Assembly: GCA_933207985.1 (NCBI GenBank)
Contig: OW240917.1
Span: 247,094,595 to 247,158,594, forward strand
Length of the DNA: 64,000 bases
Origin: Pelobates cultripes
Taxonomy: Eukaryota > Chordata > Amphibia > Anura > Pelobatidae
Direction of reading: 5' to 3'
Made by a program: the position numbers and the translations under genes. The notes below the pieces were generated by a model that was given only the letters and a program-made list of their open reading frames with translations, did not search any database and was not told the origin of the DNA. How positions within the stretch are numbered: the first letter of the stretch is position 1; each line of letters begins with the position of its first letter. Positions 47,969 through 58,504 of this stretch are shown here, piece by piece.

Positions 47969-48880
47969 TGTAACCGTGTGTGGTTCCCTTATTTACCACT
48001 ATAATGTCTTAAAGCATAGAACTTAGTAGGGCTAACCATACAGATATCTTAGCCATAATTTTATATAGTGTAAGAGATCCTCTATTTAACATATATAAAT
48101 AATTGAGAATACAATATAAAATAAGGATTGTCTTGGAAGCAAGATTGTCTTTTGGATATTTATTATATAAAAATATAAAATCCATTATAGCAGAGTTTAT
48201 AAGATTAAATTACATGCTTGCAAATATCATTAATAGGTTAACATACCCTTCTGAACATGTCATCATGTCAGCCTCTCTGTCATTTTAAGATGGAGCAGCG
48301 TCTGTCTCCAAGTCTCTCCTCTGTATCTTAACATTTAAAAGTACACCTATTTATACCTTAGGTGTCTCCATTTTAGGTTACTGTAGTTCAAATATGAAAA
48401 AGTAACACTTCTTTTACTTTATTCAATTTAGGTCCTCCCTTAATTTGGCAAACATACAAGGCCATAACTAAAGGGTGTATACGTCATGGAAATTTTCCTG
48501 ACTTAGTTCAAGATGGCATCTTAAAGTCTGAATAGGTTATCTGTTGTTTATACTAAGTCGTAAGTGTACAGTCGTGGGAGATTCCCGGATTTGGGGAAGT
48601 TCCATTAACTTGGGGTTACCACAGTATATTGTGTACTGCAAGAGTCGTAGCATAGCCTTGAAGCTTGTTTATGCATTATTGTTATTGTAATTCGTCTGGG
48701 ACAAAATGGCGCAAACATATTATGCACTGAGGTTATTGCTTAAAGAAACAGTTATGAAAAACAATATGTTCCATTTCTAACACCTTGTCAGTTTGCAATA
48801 TCTCTTAAAGACAAAGTACACAGTTTAAGAAATACAACATTTCATTCTAAAACTTGTAATATTTGCATTTGCCCGTAACA
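47969..48880 (-). repeat. 3' LTR of the retrovirus (912 bp)
   Basis: The plus-strand borders are TGTAACCGTG and CCCGTAACA. It read as base-for-base identical to 56852-57763. On the minus strand a TATAAATA box lies at 48348-48355. Confidence 0.92.
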
Positions 48881-48891
48881 CCCTCTCCATT
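48881..48891 (-). other. Polypurine tract of the retrovirus
   Basis: On the minus strand AATGGAGAGGG lies directly before the LTR start TGTTACGGG. It is short but correctly placed, and it sets the element's orientation. Confidence 0.7.
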
Positions 48892-50480
48892 AAACTGTGG
48901 GCATTGTAGCGCATTTCTTCCTTAAATTAGTAAACCAAAGTTCTCCAACTGTCTTTAGGTTTTTTATGCTCCCAGCATCTTTGATCATTGTTGTAACAGT
49001 AAAATATCCGTAGTGTGATCTTTGCCTGTAAAGGTGGTTGATTAAAATGAGCAAAGCTTTTGTCTGGGAAAGAATTGAAAAGAACACCAAGTTCCAGAGT
49101 AAGATATACTTGGATGGATCCGGATACGAATTGTAATCCAAAATTAAAAATAGTAATTGTATTTGTAATCCAAAGTCTTTAAATGCCTGTAGAAGTTTAC
49201 ATTCCTTAGATACATTGCTGGAGGTTGTGTTTGTAGAATACCCGGGTATTTGTTGTAGAGTATAGGTTGTAGAGTCCAGCCTTCCAAATATTTGGCTAGA
49301 ATTGTTTGCAGATATTGATCAGCATCATCTGTTATCACCGTGGTGTTGGTATTTGTCTTTGCCTTTTATTTTGTTTTTTCCATGAAACATTTTTAAACAG
49401 TTTATGATGTGTATAGATTTTATACTCTCCGATATTCTTTTACGGAATCAATTAATTGACAGCATTTCCAAGACATTGTCTTAAGTGACATGGATCCCGT
49501 TATAGTAAATGTTATGTTGATACAGCAATTGAAGTGGATTCCCAAGAACGCCTCTTTTTGCGGTGTTTGAATCTTTGTAACATCTCAGTGATAGACATCT
49601 CACTGACATCAGGTGCTGTTGTGCTAAAAATGTTAACAGGTAAAATCAGTGGAAAAATCTTTACATTTGTTATACTTTGTATAATAATGATAGATGAAAT
49701 AGTAACATAGTTAATCTTTCTAGTGTTTTGTATTAAAGATAAACACCCCTGTATATGATTTAGATATATAAGGATAATTTGAAGCAGCAAAGTATTTACC
49801 GCCCTTGTTCACAATGGTATGTAAAATTACATTCTCTTTAAATGTTAAAAATACTCCTTTATTCAAAATCTCTCAATATATTTAAAATAGTTGCTAATTG
49901 GAAATATGACATTATTCATCTTTCTTTGTCCTGTTAGGGAGAAGACAACTTATTCCCTAAGTTATAATTAGTAAATATAATAACTACAGTTATTAGTGGC
50001 TTAAAATACCAGAAACACCCCAAAATTGTCTTCAAACCATTTTTTTTTTTTTTAACCAAGATCTGACAGCCATTGTGGAAAGTTACATTCGTGAGATTGG
50101 ATGCTCAACAATGAGAATCTTAATTGTTTAAGTATATTTTTCAGTGGCTGTTGGGTGTAGCTTAAGATGGTTAGAATGTATTATTATTTCTAAAAGTGAG
50201 TTAAGAAAGCACTCCGATACAATATTGAAGGTGTTTATATTTTAACACTACCTTTGTATAGGTGGTTTTATGTACCTTTAACCATCACAAACCAAATAAC
50301 ATTTTCTTTGTATTTAAAAAACTGATAAAATATTTGATTACGTGTATTTTAATATATATATACATAGAGTGGTATGGATGTTGAATTTATATCTTTGACA
50401 TCTTTTCACCAGTTTGCAATAGGTGACCTAAATGATCAATTTCCAAATTCATCATGTATATCACCTGGATGGGTTAATCC
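48892..50480 (-). other. Retrovirus 3' region, unassigned short frames
   Basis: Minus-strand frames at 49790-49512 (92 codons), 49338-49144 and 49141-48890 have no recognised relatives. The first ends with a basic cluster (RFKHRKKRRSW), which could be a furin-type Env cleavage site or the nuclear-localisation part of an accessory protein. In foamy viruses the accessory genes lie between Env and the 3' LTR, so either reading is possible. Confidence 0.35.
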
Positions 50481-52553
50481 CTAATACTCTTTTACTTTCC
50501 ATTGACTGGCCTTGGCTCTGGCAGACTGAATATTTTTATCATTATAAATAAACTTTATGATAGTTGAAGTAAAGTTTCTGCCTGTCTTAACTGTTTTTAA
50601 CTGTTGAAGTATTTCACTTATATTAATTATACCACTCTGCAAACTTAAACGAATATCGAGTAGTTTCTGTTTTAATAAAAACATTTCACATTTTCTTTTA
50701 AGGTTTAAACCTTATTCATTATTGCAGTTGTTATTGCAATCATATGATCTTTAACTATCATGATTCAATTATTCATCTGGGTAATTAGCTGTTATGCTCT
50801 TATACGCAAGTTTAATATATTTGTTTGTAGGCCAGACTGCAGCTGCATATGGCATTTTAGCAATAATCTTCAATTGCGTTTCAGATATTCACAAAGTCTA
50901 TCCACCTTTGTAATTAACACATAATGTGTTTATTTTATACCATTAATTATAGTATCTGTATTATATTACACATTGTCACTGACACATTTCTGATACAGGG
51001 AAAAAAATAGCATGATTGCTTTAGTAATTATAATTTTTCTGTCCATGCACCACATTCCTGGAAGTCCAGAATATAGCAATAATCCGTTGTCGTTTGATTC
51101 TATGGAGCCATTTAACGTTTTCATTGGTATAGTTATACCAAAAGAGCAAGGAGTACGACGGTAGATCACATCTGCAACAGAACCATTACAGATTCCTTGT
51201 TGTATCAATGTCTCTGTCTTTATGTTTACAGGAGGTCCTTGCTTTGCAGGTATGTACAAGTTTAAGAAAAGCTGCAAATCGTGCTTTAGTACAAGTGTCC
51301 CATGATGTCAGGTTTCTGAAAGATTTTGCTGGTCTTTTTATATTCCATTCTCTTGGCAGGGCATCTGCTCTTAGTAGGCCGGTATTGTTATTATTTATTA
51401 ATTGCATCAAGGTTTCTTTCGTTAATTGATGTGTTTCTTCCAAATTCAAATTCATATGCCACCAAATGTCATTGTAAAGTTCAATGTTACAGAATATTGT
51501 TCCAGGATGGTTTTTCTCTCTAGTAGGAAATCTATATTCCTCTTCTTCTGATCCTTCCTATCAACCACTTTTTCTGAGTTGTAGTTAACAATCTGTGTCT
51601 TGTACTGTGAGGTGCTTTGATAGTCAATCTGGTTTTGTCAGTACCATGTTCCATCTTGAAAAACAGCTGGGTGTTGACAGTTATCAGCCTTTATTTCTTT
51701 TTCCGGTCATCTTCTGTCTGGAGACATAATAACAATGTCCAGAATTAGCATAGCACTTCTTTTCAGCATAAGAAGGCTGTTTGCAGTAGTCACTTAATGA
51801 TAAACTATACGGCAAAGTCTTTTCTTAATCACCTTCATAGGTGCATCCAAAGTCTTTCACAAGCATCTATCTCGTCTTTTTCTGTTTTCAGCATGCTTTG
51901 CCATCATCGTTGAGTCCATTATTAGGATTTGAAATAGTTCAATCACATCTTTCTCACGTATAATCGTTTTTTGGAATGATCTCAATAGGTTCCTTGTGAA
52001 ATACCAGTGTAGGTCACATTAGCAATCATTTCACTGTGAGCTGTGTCTCTCCTTTTGAGATAGTTCTTGGAGGTAGTCCTCACGATCAAAGAACTTGTAT
52101 AGTGTGTTATATAGTCCTGCTTGTTAACATAATCCCAATGCAGTTTTAAAACGACAGCTAGGGTTGATGTTATGATAATACTGCAGATTGTAAGAAGGAG
52201 ACACCATAACCAATTTTCTAGCATCCTTTTGCTTCCATCTTTGCATTTCTTTCTTACTGTACAAGATAATTCAGGTTCAGTCTGTTTTCTCCAGAGTCTT
52301 TCTTATAATGATGTTGATGATTCATTTTTCATTCATTCCATGTTAACTGTGAATGTATCACGTCTGTCTGTTCATCCTTCTCCTTCACATTTGCAGGTTC
52401 AGATGTCAGATCATGATTCAGTCTGTCTATGATTCTGGTGGCTTTTCTGTCGTCCTCTGTTTGTTTTATCTTGCCATCTTTAACAGCATCCATTGTGTCA
52501 GTCAGTGGTTCTGTGAATGTCCTGTTAATATTTAGCAGGTTGTAAAATATCAA
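50480..52553 (-). pseudogene. Foamy-like Env remnant (leader and surface part)
   Basis: Env would mediate receptor binding and fusion. Minus-strand pieces in foamy-like order: a short N-terminal stretch and one hydrophobic membrane segment (WCLLLTICSIIITSTLAVVL, near 52200), then a basic KRRD leader-cleavage-type site followed by NVTYTGISQGTY (near 52000). Next come a KCYANSGHCYYV cysteine pair (near 51750), FCNIELYNDIWW (near 51490) and LINNNNTGLL with ALPREWN (near 51380). GLPGMWCM lies further on (near 51050). Stops occur after QGTY and after KRNKG, and frames change repeatedly, so no full protein can be made. The family call rests on order and spacing of motifs. Confidence 0.6.
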
Positions 52554-52719
52554 AACTTACTGTTCTCTGTTGGGTCTGATTGTTCTCTGTAGTAAAAGTT
52601 CTTGGTATCACAGAAGGAAATAGGTGGTGGTGCAAGGCGAAGTGGACTGGAAAAAAAAAAATTCCCTAAATTTCTCTAATAGAACCAATGGTTCTAAGCT
52701 CTCCCTGGTGCAGAAATAT

Positions 52720-53320
52720 ATTTGTCAGTGAAAAACATGTAACATTTCATATGGTGTCTCACCATTTGTATCATCAGGTATGTTGTGAATGCTCATCTGT
52801 ACCATAGGAATAAATAGATACCACTGTGTGGGGCAAGCAACTAGTAACTTGGTTAATAATCATTTAACCTCAGCATTCTCCCAGACCACAACCCCACATC
52901 TTTGGGGGTGGTTGGGGCACTGAAATCCCAAAGTAACCCAAATGTGGTTGCCCAGTTTTAGGTTTCCTTTGCAGTAACTGCAGGACCACCATCCAAATGG
53001 ATGGTCCTGGGATTATCAAATGCATACTAAGGAAGTGAGACTAGAAAACGTGGCATCAGAGGTTGCACTTCGCACAGGATATATCCAAGTAAACCTGGTA
53101 CATGCATCAACACATACAAAAACATATTTATAACCATGAGATGTTGGCAGACTTTCAATATATAGTAATTCAAAAGTATGTTGGATATTAATATTTCAAT
53201 AAACAATACATCAGTAATGTGGCAATAAGCAAATGCTTATGATTACTAAACACATGAATTACAGTATTTCCCATATTGTGACCACCAATATTCCTTTTCA
53301 GGAGTCAAAAGTACATTACC
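52720..53320 (-). pseudogene. Retroviral integrase remnant, foamy-like
   Basis: Minus-strand translation shows part of the zinc-binding domain (EYWWSQYGKYCNSC, 53250-53320). The first catalytic Asp follows in GYKYVFVCVDACTRFTWIYP (53070-53130), then a second Asp-like site, IHLDGGPAVTA (near 52995), and a C-terminal segment with DDTNGETPYEMLHVF (near 52740-52785). Stops and at least two frame changes separate the pieces. The VDACTRFTWIYP form resembles foamy integrases. The protein would have inserted viral DNA with a 4-bp stagger. Confidence 0.65.
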
Positions 53321-53436
53321 TCTCTCTATAAGAGCTTGTCCTAGCCATGAAAAAGCTTTTAGGGCAAGTCCATCTTTCCTCTATAGGAAGAACAACCAAC
53401 ATATTACCTTCAATGGTTATTATGTAATTAACCCCT

Positions 53437-53682
53437 CTAAACGATAGGAGTATTTATGCGGATACCAGGTGGATAAGGTCTGGATATCCTTGCAAGCATA
53501 AACTCTGCATCATGACTGAGAGATAGGGTATGCGATGTGATCCAGTGACCACAGAAAAGCGTTGGTAGACACATTGCATCAAAGTGCCTGTTAACGACAT
53601 GAGGAGAGGGACCATGCTTTGTTATAAGCATGTCCATACACGTATTACAATGCCAGGCTTTCAATTTGTTATCACAAAGCAA
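53437..53682 (-). pseudogene. Unassigned frame upstream of integrase (about 81 codons)
   Basis: This is the longest minus-strand frame between the integrase and the 5' LTR, with a Cys/His-rich start (KAWHCNTCMDM) and SHDAEFMLARISR near its end. Its position just before integrase would suit the end of RNase H, but I see no clear RNase H active-site motif. Confidence 0.3.
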
Positions 53683-53699
53683 AACGCAGTTGTGGATAT

Positions 53700-56600
53700 A
53701 AACCCACGACGTATCGTAAGAAAAACTGTTTGAACACCAGACTGAGACTCGAGATCAGTGAACAGTGGACCAAAATAGATAAATTAAATCTTATCAATTA
53801 ATATAGTTTCAATATACTTTCTTTAAATTACTTTATCCTCTGTATTAACTATGAAATATTAAAGTTAAAACAATAACATTTAAAAGCCAACTTTTAGTGT
53901 GGATAGGAATTACAAGGCCGTTCATAATGGGAGATAAAGAACAGCTTTTTAAAACCGAATAGTCTGTGAACACAAAATGACCTTGCGCCGAAAATTCACT
54001 TGCAGGGGAAAAACAAAACCTTCTTTTTTTCTTTTTTCTTTAGTAAGTTAATTAATTAATTAAATGTAGTTAGAACCTCCCTCAAAGACCCGATGACTTT
54101 GCAAGAAACATGTCGTCCTTAAATACTGGGTAAGTCTATTAAACAGTGACATAGCATTGCTACCCTGTGTATTATGTTGTCACAGCTATAATGTGCAGTA
54201 TTACAAACTATTTATAAGTGTTGTGCAAACTATTCATTAAAAGCTAGTGGTCTAGTGAGCTATAGAACATTTATTTATTTATTCTTTAAACCTCTGACCT
54301 CAATCGGCAAAGCAATATTGTAATGGTGTCCATTGCAATCTGCTGTCTATACTTGCTGCTCTCAAAAATTCTGAATATGTTCAGAGATTTCTTGGGCAAT
54401 AATAAATCCCCAAAAAACAACAACTTTGCATTTATGCTAAACCTGCCTGTTGTAAACGTATTCTGTATATTTCTTGACATAAGTACTTGTACTTAAATCT
54501 GTTTAACAAAGCTGTTTATATTGTGGTGTAAATTTTTTTTTTTATTATTATTTATTTTATTTATTTATTTTTTAACTTTGCTTAATTTTTAAAGATACCT
54601 GCATATTTAATTAAATATCCTTTATATGTCTTTAAGGCATAAAATATCTGCAAATTAAGATTATATACAAAAATGCATGTTCTGGGTGTTCCCGTGATTC
54701 CTTTTCTATCATTTATTTATTTTTCAAAAAAATTTAAGTCTGGAATCTGATTTCTTTTGGGATGAGCACCCCTCTGAGCCCCCCAGTTTCAGAGGCTTCT
54801 TTGGAGGTGACCACTGAAAAGTATAGATTCTATAAAATAGATGTGAGGGGGCTTTGGACAGTAATGTCACTTTAATTATACTTTTCATTTAGCAGATATG
54901 TGATATGCAATGTGATTTAATATATCAGAGTATTATCACTTTAATTGACACTGCATTTTTTTATGCATTATTCTTTATGCATTATTATTTTTCTTTTCTT
55001 TTTTTTAATTTTAATGTCTGTTTAGAATATTGCAGGCTTTGCAATATCAAATTAATTTTGCATTATATATATTCACAATGCCCTTACAACATATTATTAA
55101 AGTTAGCCTCTTTCAGAATTGTAGAATATGTGGTGGAACTGAATCCCCATATATGAGATTTGAAACTGTATTTTTATTTCTACTCTGTGCCCTAATCAGT
55201 ATTTATATACATAATTGCAGCAGCATATAGCTTTTAAAGAAGCAATTATTTCACCCTTCATGTGTGGTTGACTGTGGACTTTTTAAAACCTACTCTTTAT
55301 ATTTATTTATTTTAATCCGTTTCTGGCTCTGAGAGAGCAGGCTGCTGAATGCATGTAACTGCTGTTATTGCCTAGTCTACATACTTTTATTTATAAACAA
55401 CATTGATATATTGAAATATAAACAACTTTGATATTTAATCTTATTTTATGAAATTCACTGAGATTACATGTGTCTGATCGAATTACAGTCAGTAGTACAA
55501 TATAATTGTTCTAATTTCCTTAGAGCTAGTACGGTGGGATAGTACCAATGATTTAAGTAAGCTTTCCCTTTTAAAATTGGTGGACTTTAATCCTGCCATT
55601 GCAATAGACTAAAGACTGTACCTGAGTAAGCAAAGTCATTATGTGCAGGAATTGTGCACTTTAAATAGTAGAATACTTATGCTATTCTAGTGAATTGGGC
55701 TGGCTAATTAACACATCATTTAGTATCTTTTGGTCACAGTTAAAGCTGTAAATGTATTTAACATTTTATTTAAATAAGCCTTTAATAATTTCGGTTTAAA
55801 AGTTATCAGAGATCCTGTCTAGTTACCATTTTATTTTGCCTGATTTATCTTACATATATATTATTTTTAATTATTTTATAAATAGTTATTTTTGCAGAGG
55901 ATTTAGAGAAGCAAAGGATGTATAACCACCTGTTGCCCTTTTTTCTAGAAGGGTAGTATAATTTCAACTCTGTTTAGGAAAAAATATAAGCTAGTTATCT
56001 TATATTATATAACATATATGCTGCAGTATACTGCATTGTACTGCACTCAATGTATTTAATAGCCATGTCTTTCTCTCTATGGCTGTATGTAATAATGTTG
56101 TTCATAATTTGGAATATAAAACAACGACTTCTCAATTCCTTGGAATGTTTACATGTCTCTGTATCTCTGCAACCTTGGCTGGAAATTCCAGACTCCAAAA
56201 ATAGTTATGCTGTTATAATTCCTGATTTTCAATCAACAGCTAGCCTAACTGACAATATGGAAAATATCACTGTTTTATAAAACTTTTCTTATATAGTGGA
56301 CATTAGAATCCAGAACGCAGTAATGCAATAATTAAAAATCCTGTCTGTCTGTTGCATGAATGTTTTCATGAAGCCATAATGCATTTTTTCTTTGCATTCT
56401 TGGAATTAGACTTCAAATTTCATCGCTCTGTCTTATCACTTTTCTTTTGACAACATTTTGCATTAATCTTTTTCCTGCGCATGCATACTAAGCAGCTACA
56501 AAGAGAACATATCCCCCTGTCTGCAATCCACTGTCCTGGAACTAACGGGCCATGCTATGCTGGTGTATTAGGCATTTGTTCTATTATGATATTAGTTAAG

Positions 56601-56830
56601 ATCCACAATTTCAGCATTGTATGCTAATTACGTTGTACCTGGCACCTAAACTCACAGTGCCTTGTTCACATTAAAATCATCTCTAATGATCTCTCTCTGA
56701 GTCTGGGCTACAAGTAGCTCAATAGATTCTTGATATTTCAAGACTTGTGCCATGACAAAGTATTGTGTCTTCTCTTACGTATAAGAGGTTACCTAGGTAT
56801 TTATTTTATATTTAAATCTTCCAAGTACAA
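53700..56830 (-). other. Retrovirus 5' internal region without recognisable gag or RT
   Basis: About 3.1 kb, AT-rich (for example 54530-54600 and 55850-55890), with no frame over 83 codons and no RT YxDD-type motif that I could find. Foamy gag plus the RT part of pol would need over 4 kb. Either it is decayed beyond reading or replaced by unrelated sequence. Confidence 0.4.
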
Positions 56831-56849
56831 AGTCCCTTCGTGGTCGCCA
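56831..56849 (-). promoter_or_regulatory. tRNA-Arg-type primer-binding site
   Basis: On the minus strand TGGCGACCACGAAGGGACT begins 2 nt inside the LTR. It is complementary to a tRNA 3' end reading AGTCCCTTCGTGGTCG plus CCA, which I recall as vertebrate tRNA-Arg(UCG). Exogenous foamy viruses use tRNA-Lys instead. Confidence 0.75.
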
Positions 56850-56851
56850 AT

Positions 56852-57763
56852 TGTAACCGTGTGTGGTTCCCTTATTTACCACTATAATGTCTTAAAGCAT
56901 AGAACTTAGTAGGGCTAACCATACAGATATCTTAGCCATAATTTTATATAGTGTAAGAGATCCTCTATTTAACATATATAAATAATTGAGAATACAATAT
57001 AAAATAAGGATTGTCTTGGAAGCAAGATTGTCTTTTGGATATTTATTATATAAAAATATAAAATCCATTATAGCAGAGTTTATAAGATTAAATTACATGC
57101 TTGCAAATATCATTAATAGGTTAACATACCCTTCTGAACATGTCATCATGTCAGCCTCTCTGTCATTTTAAGATGGAGCAGCGTCTGTCTCCAAGTCTCT
57201 CCTCTGTATCTTAACATTTAAAAGTACACCTATTTATACCTTAGGTGTCTCCATTTTAGGTTACTGTAGTTCAAATATGAAAAAGTAACACTTCTTTTAC
57301 TTTATTCAATTTAGGTCCTCCCTTAATTTGGCAAACATACAAGGCCATAACTAAAGGGTGTATACGTCATGGAAATTTTCCTGACTTAGTTCAAGATGGC
57401 ATCTTAAAGTCTGAATAGGTTATCTGTTGTTTATACTAAGTCGTAAGTGTACAGTCGTGGGAGATTCCCGGATTTGGGGAAGTTCCATTAACTTGGGGTT
57501 ACCACAGTATATTGTGTACTGCAAGAGTCGTAGCATAGCCTTGAAGCTTGTTTATGCATTATTGTTATTGTAATTCGTCTGGGACAAAATGGCGCAAACA
57601 TATTATGCACTGAGGTTATTGCTTAAAGAAACAGTTATGAAAAACAATATGTTCCATTTCTAACACCTTGTCAGTTTGCAATATCTCTTAAAGACAAAGT
57701 ACACAGTTTAAGAAATACAACATTTCATTCTAAAACTTGTAATATTTGCATTTGCCCGTAACA
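56852..57763 (-). repeat. 5' LTR of the retrovirus (912 bp)
   Basis: It read as identical to the copy at 47969-48880. The minus-strand TATAAATA box at 57231-57238 is the likely U3 promoter. The 61-codon plus-strand frame in both copies is an artefact of duplication. Confidence 0.92.
57231..57238 (-). promoter_or_regulatory. TATA box in the 5' LTR
   Basis: TATAAATA on the minus strand, preceded by ACCTAAGG, lies roughly 530 bp into the LTR. It would start the viral transcript just downstream. Confidence 0.55.
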
Positions 57764-58033
57764 AAAGAACGAAAGATAAAAAGAGAGAAAGATCGTTTTT
57801 TGCATCATTTGTAATAATACATTAATCTAGGATGACATCTGCAGAAAAATAAATCAATTTCTTTAAATCATTTAATTCAGTGCAGTACAAAATTATTTTA
57901 TTTAGTTTGTTTAATGACTTATCTCAGGGCTATCAACCCCTGGGCTGTTATACTACATTATACATTATTCTATAATAACGATATTACATCAGATATTAAG
58001 CGTTTTATTTCTGCTGTTGTGGACGAGCATATG

Positions 58034-58504
58034 TTAAAGGACCACTACAGTGCCAGGAAAACATACTAGTTTTCCTGGCACTATAGTGCCCTGAGGGTGC
58101 CCCCACCCTCAGGGTCCCCCTCCAGCCGGGCTCTGGGGAGAGGAAGGGGTTAAACACTTACCTTTCTCCAGCGCTGGGCGAGGAGCTTTCCTCCTCCTCT
58201 CCTTCTTCCTTTCCCCGTCATCAGCTAAATGCGCATGCGCAGCAGGATTCATAATGCTTTCCTATGGACGCTGGCGTCTTCTCACTGTGATTTTCACAGT
58301 GAGAAGCACGCAAGCGCCTCTTGCAGCTGTCAACGAGACAACCACTAGAGGCTTTAGAGGCTGGATTAACCATCAGTGTAAACATAGCAGTTTCTCTGAA
58401 ACTGCTATGTTTATAAAAAAAAAAAGGGTTAATCCTATCTGGACCTGGCACCCAGACCACTTCATTAAGCTGAAATGGTCTGGGTGCCTATAGTGGTCCT
58501 TTAA
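58034..58504 (-). mobile_element. T2-like MITE, reverse copy, 471 bp
   Basis: TTAA at 58034-58037 and 58501-58504, with ends TTAAAGGACCACTACAGTGC and AGTGGTCCTTTAA. Internally it is the inverted equivalent of the 6312 copy, including the CCAGGAAAACATAC hairpin, GCGCATGCGCAGC and the CTTCTCACTGTGATTTTCAC hairpin. Confidence 0.75.

Larger units (their letters stand above)
47969..57763 (-). mobile_element. Foamy-like endogenous retrovirus, 9.8 kb, TSD AAAG
   Basis: Two 912-bp direct repeats with TG...CA ends bound the element, with AAAG at 47965-47968 and 57764-57767. A polypurine tract inside the left LTR and a tRNA-type primer-binding site inside the right LTR set the orientation to minus. 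Reading leftwards there are about 3.1 kb without recognisable gag or RT, an integrase remnant (53320-52720), an Env remnant with foamy-type landmarks (52553-50480), and about 1.6 kb of unassigned sequence. All coding parts carry stops and frameshifts, yet the LTRs read as identical. The 4-bp TSD agrees with foamy and gamma-type integration. Confidence 0.85.

Noticed and set aside
48103..48288. 61-codon frame found twice (also 56986-57171)
   Set aside because: It is repeated only because it lies in both LTR copies, and it runs antisense to the retrovirus.
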